Part shown: positions 13,227 to 13,235 of the stretch, one piece after another
Layout of the letters: every line of letters begins with the position of its first letter
Position numbering within the stretch: the stretch's first letter is position 1
The notes under the pieces: generated by a model
What the model was told of the DNA's origin: nothing
The model's database searches: none
What the model saw: the letters and a program-made list of their open reading frames with translations, nothing else
Translations under genes and position numbers: made by a program
Assembly (NCBI GenBank): GCA_016213125.1
Contig: JACRBR010000013.1
Span: 1-13,235 of the forward strand
DNA: 13,235 nt
From: Chloroflexota bacterium
GTDB lineage: Bacteria; Chloroflexota; Dehalococcoidia; DSTF01; JACRBR01
Direction of reading: 5' to 3'

Positions 13227-13235
13227 ATGCCTGAA
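13227..13235 (+). CDS. Start of a further gene, cut off by the window edge
   Basis: ATG CCT GAA (M-P-E) is preceded by the SD AAGGAG (13213-13218) at a spacing of 8 nt. Only three codons are visible, so the product cannot be named. It would be divergent from the CapA gene, with the palindromic repeat lying in the shared upstream region. Confidence 0.5.

Overview
The window is GC-rich bacterial chromosomal DNA with densely packed genes, many ATGA or TGATG overlaps and strong Shine-Dalgarno (SD) sequences. It opens in the replication-origin-proximal block of many bacteria: the 3' end of yidC, then jag (khpB), then a segregation module of parA, parB and two perfect parS centromere sites. A PfkB-family sugar kinase sits where mnmE, mnmG and rsmG often lie. 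No DnaA-box cluster is visible, so oriC is probably upstream of the window. The mix of genes, the dispersed palindromic intergenic repeats and a menaquinone-type UbiA enzyme would suit Chloroflexota or another deep-branching GC-rich phylum. That placement is an inference; there is no rRNA gene to fix it.

Layout: 3-1164 yidC (partial) and jag on +; 1165-1379 an intergenic region with a palindromic repeat, an extended -10, a parS site and a leader hairpin; 1380-2231 PfkB kinase; 2232-2337 second parS; 2338-4266 parA and parB, separated by 267 bp of repeat-bearing DNA; 4316-5596 a predicted lipoprotein of unknown function; 5597-5917 a convergent intergenic region rich in inverted repeats; 5918-6583 (-) an OmpR-type regulator with a degenerate receiver; 6806-7867 a UbiA/MenA-like prenyltransferase.

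Next is a small mercury module. A MerR-family regulator (7845-8324, -) is divergent from merB, the organomercurial lyase (8389-9018), which overlaps a cysteine-rich CopZ-like Fe-S/zinc protein (9015-9506). The divergent promoter has the 19-bp spacer typical of MerR-activated promoters. No merA, merT or merP is present. It is followed by a sulfonate-sulfur pair with its own clear promoter: ssuD (9647-10732) and ssuE (10732-11268), with no transporter genes in view.

The right end has a degenerate CCCTTTG-type repeat tract, a HAD-family phosphatase (11454-12008), a convergent CapA-type lipoprotein (11998-13128, -), a second exact copy of the palindromic repeat seen near position 1200, and the first codons of another gene.

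The points most worth following up are the merA-less merR-merB-CopZ-like cluster, the response regulator with Cys at the phospho-acceptor position, the kinase leader in which a hairpin separates the SD from the start codon, and the apparent repeat insertion that left an unused translation start between parA and parB.
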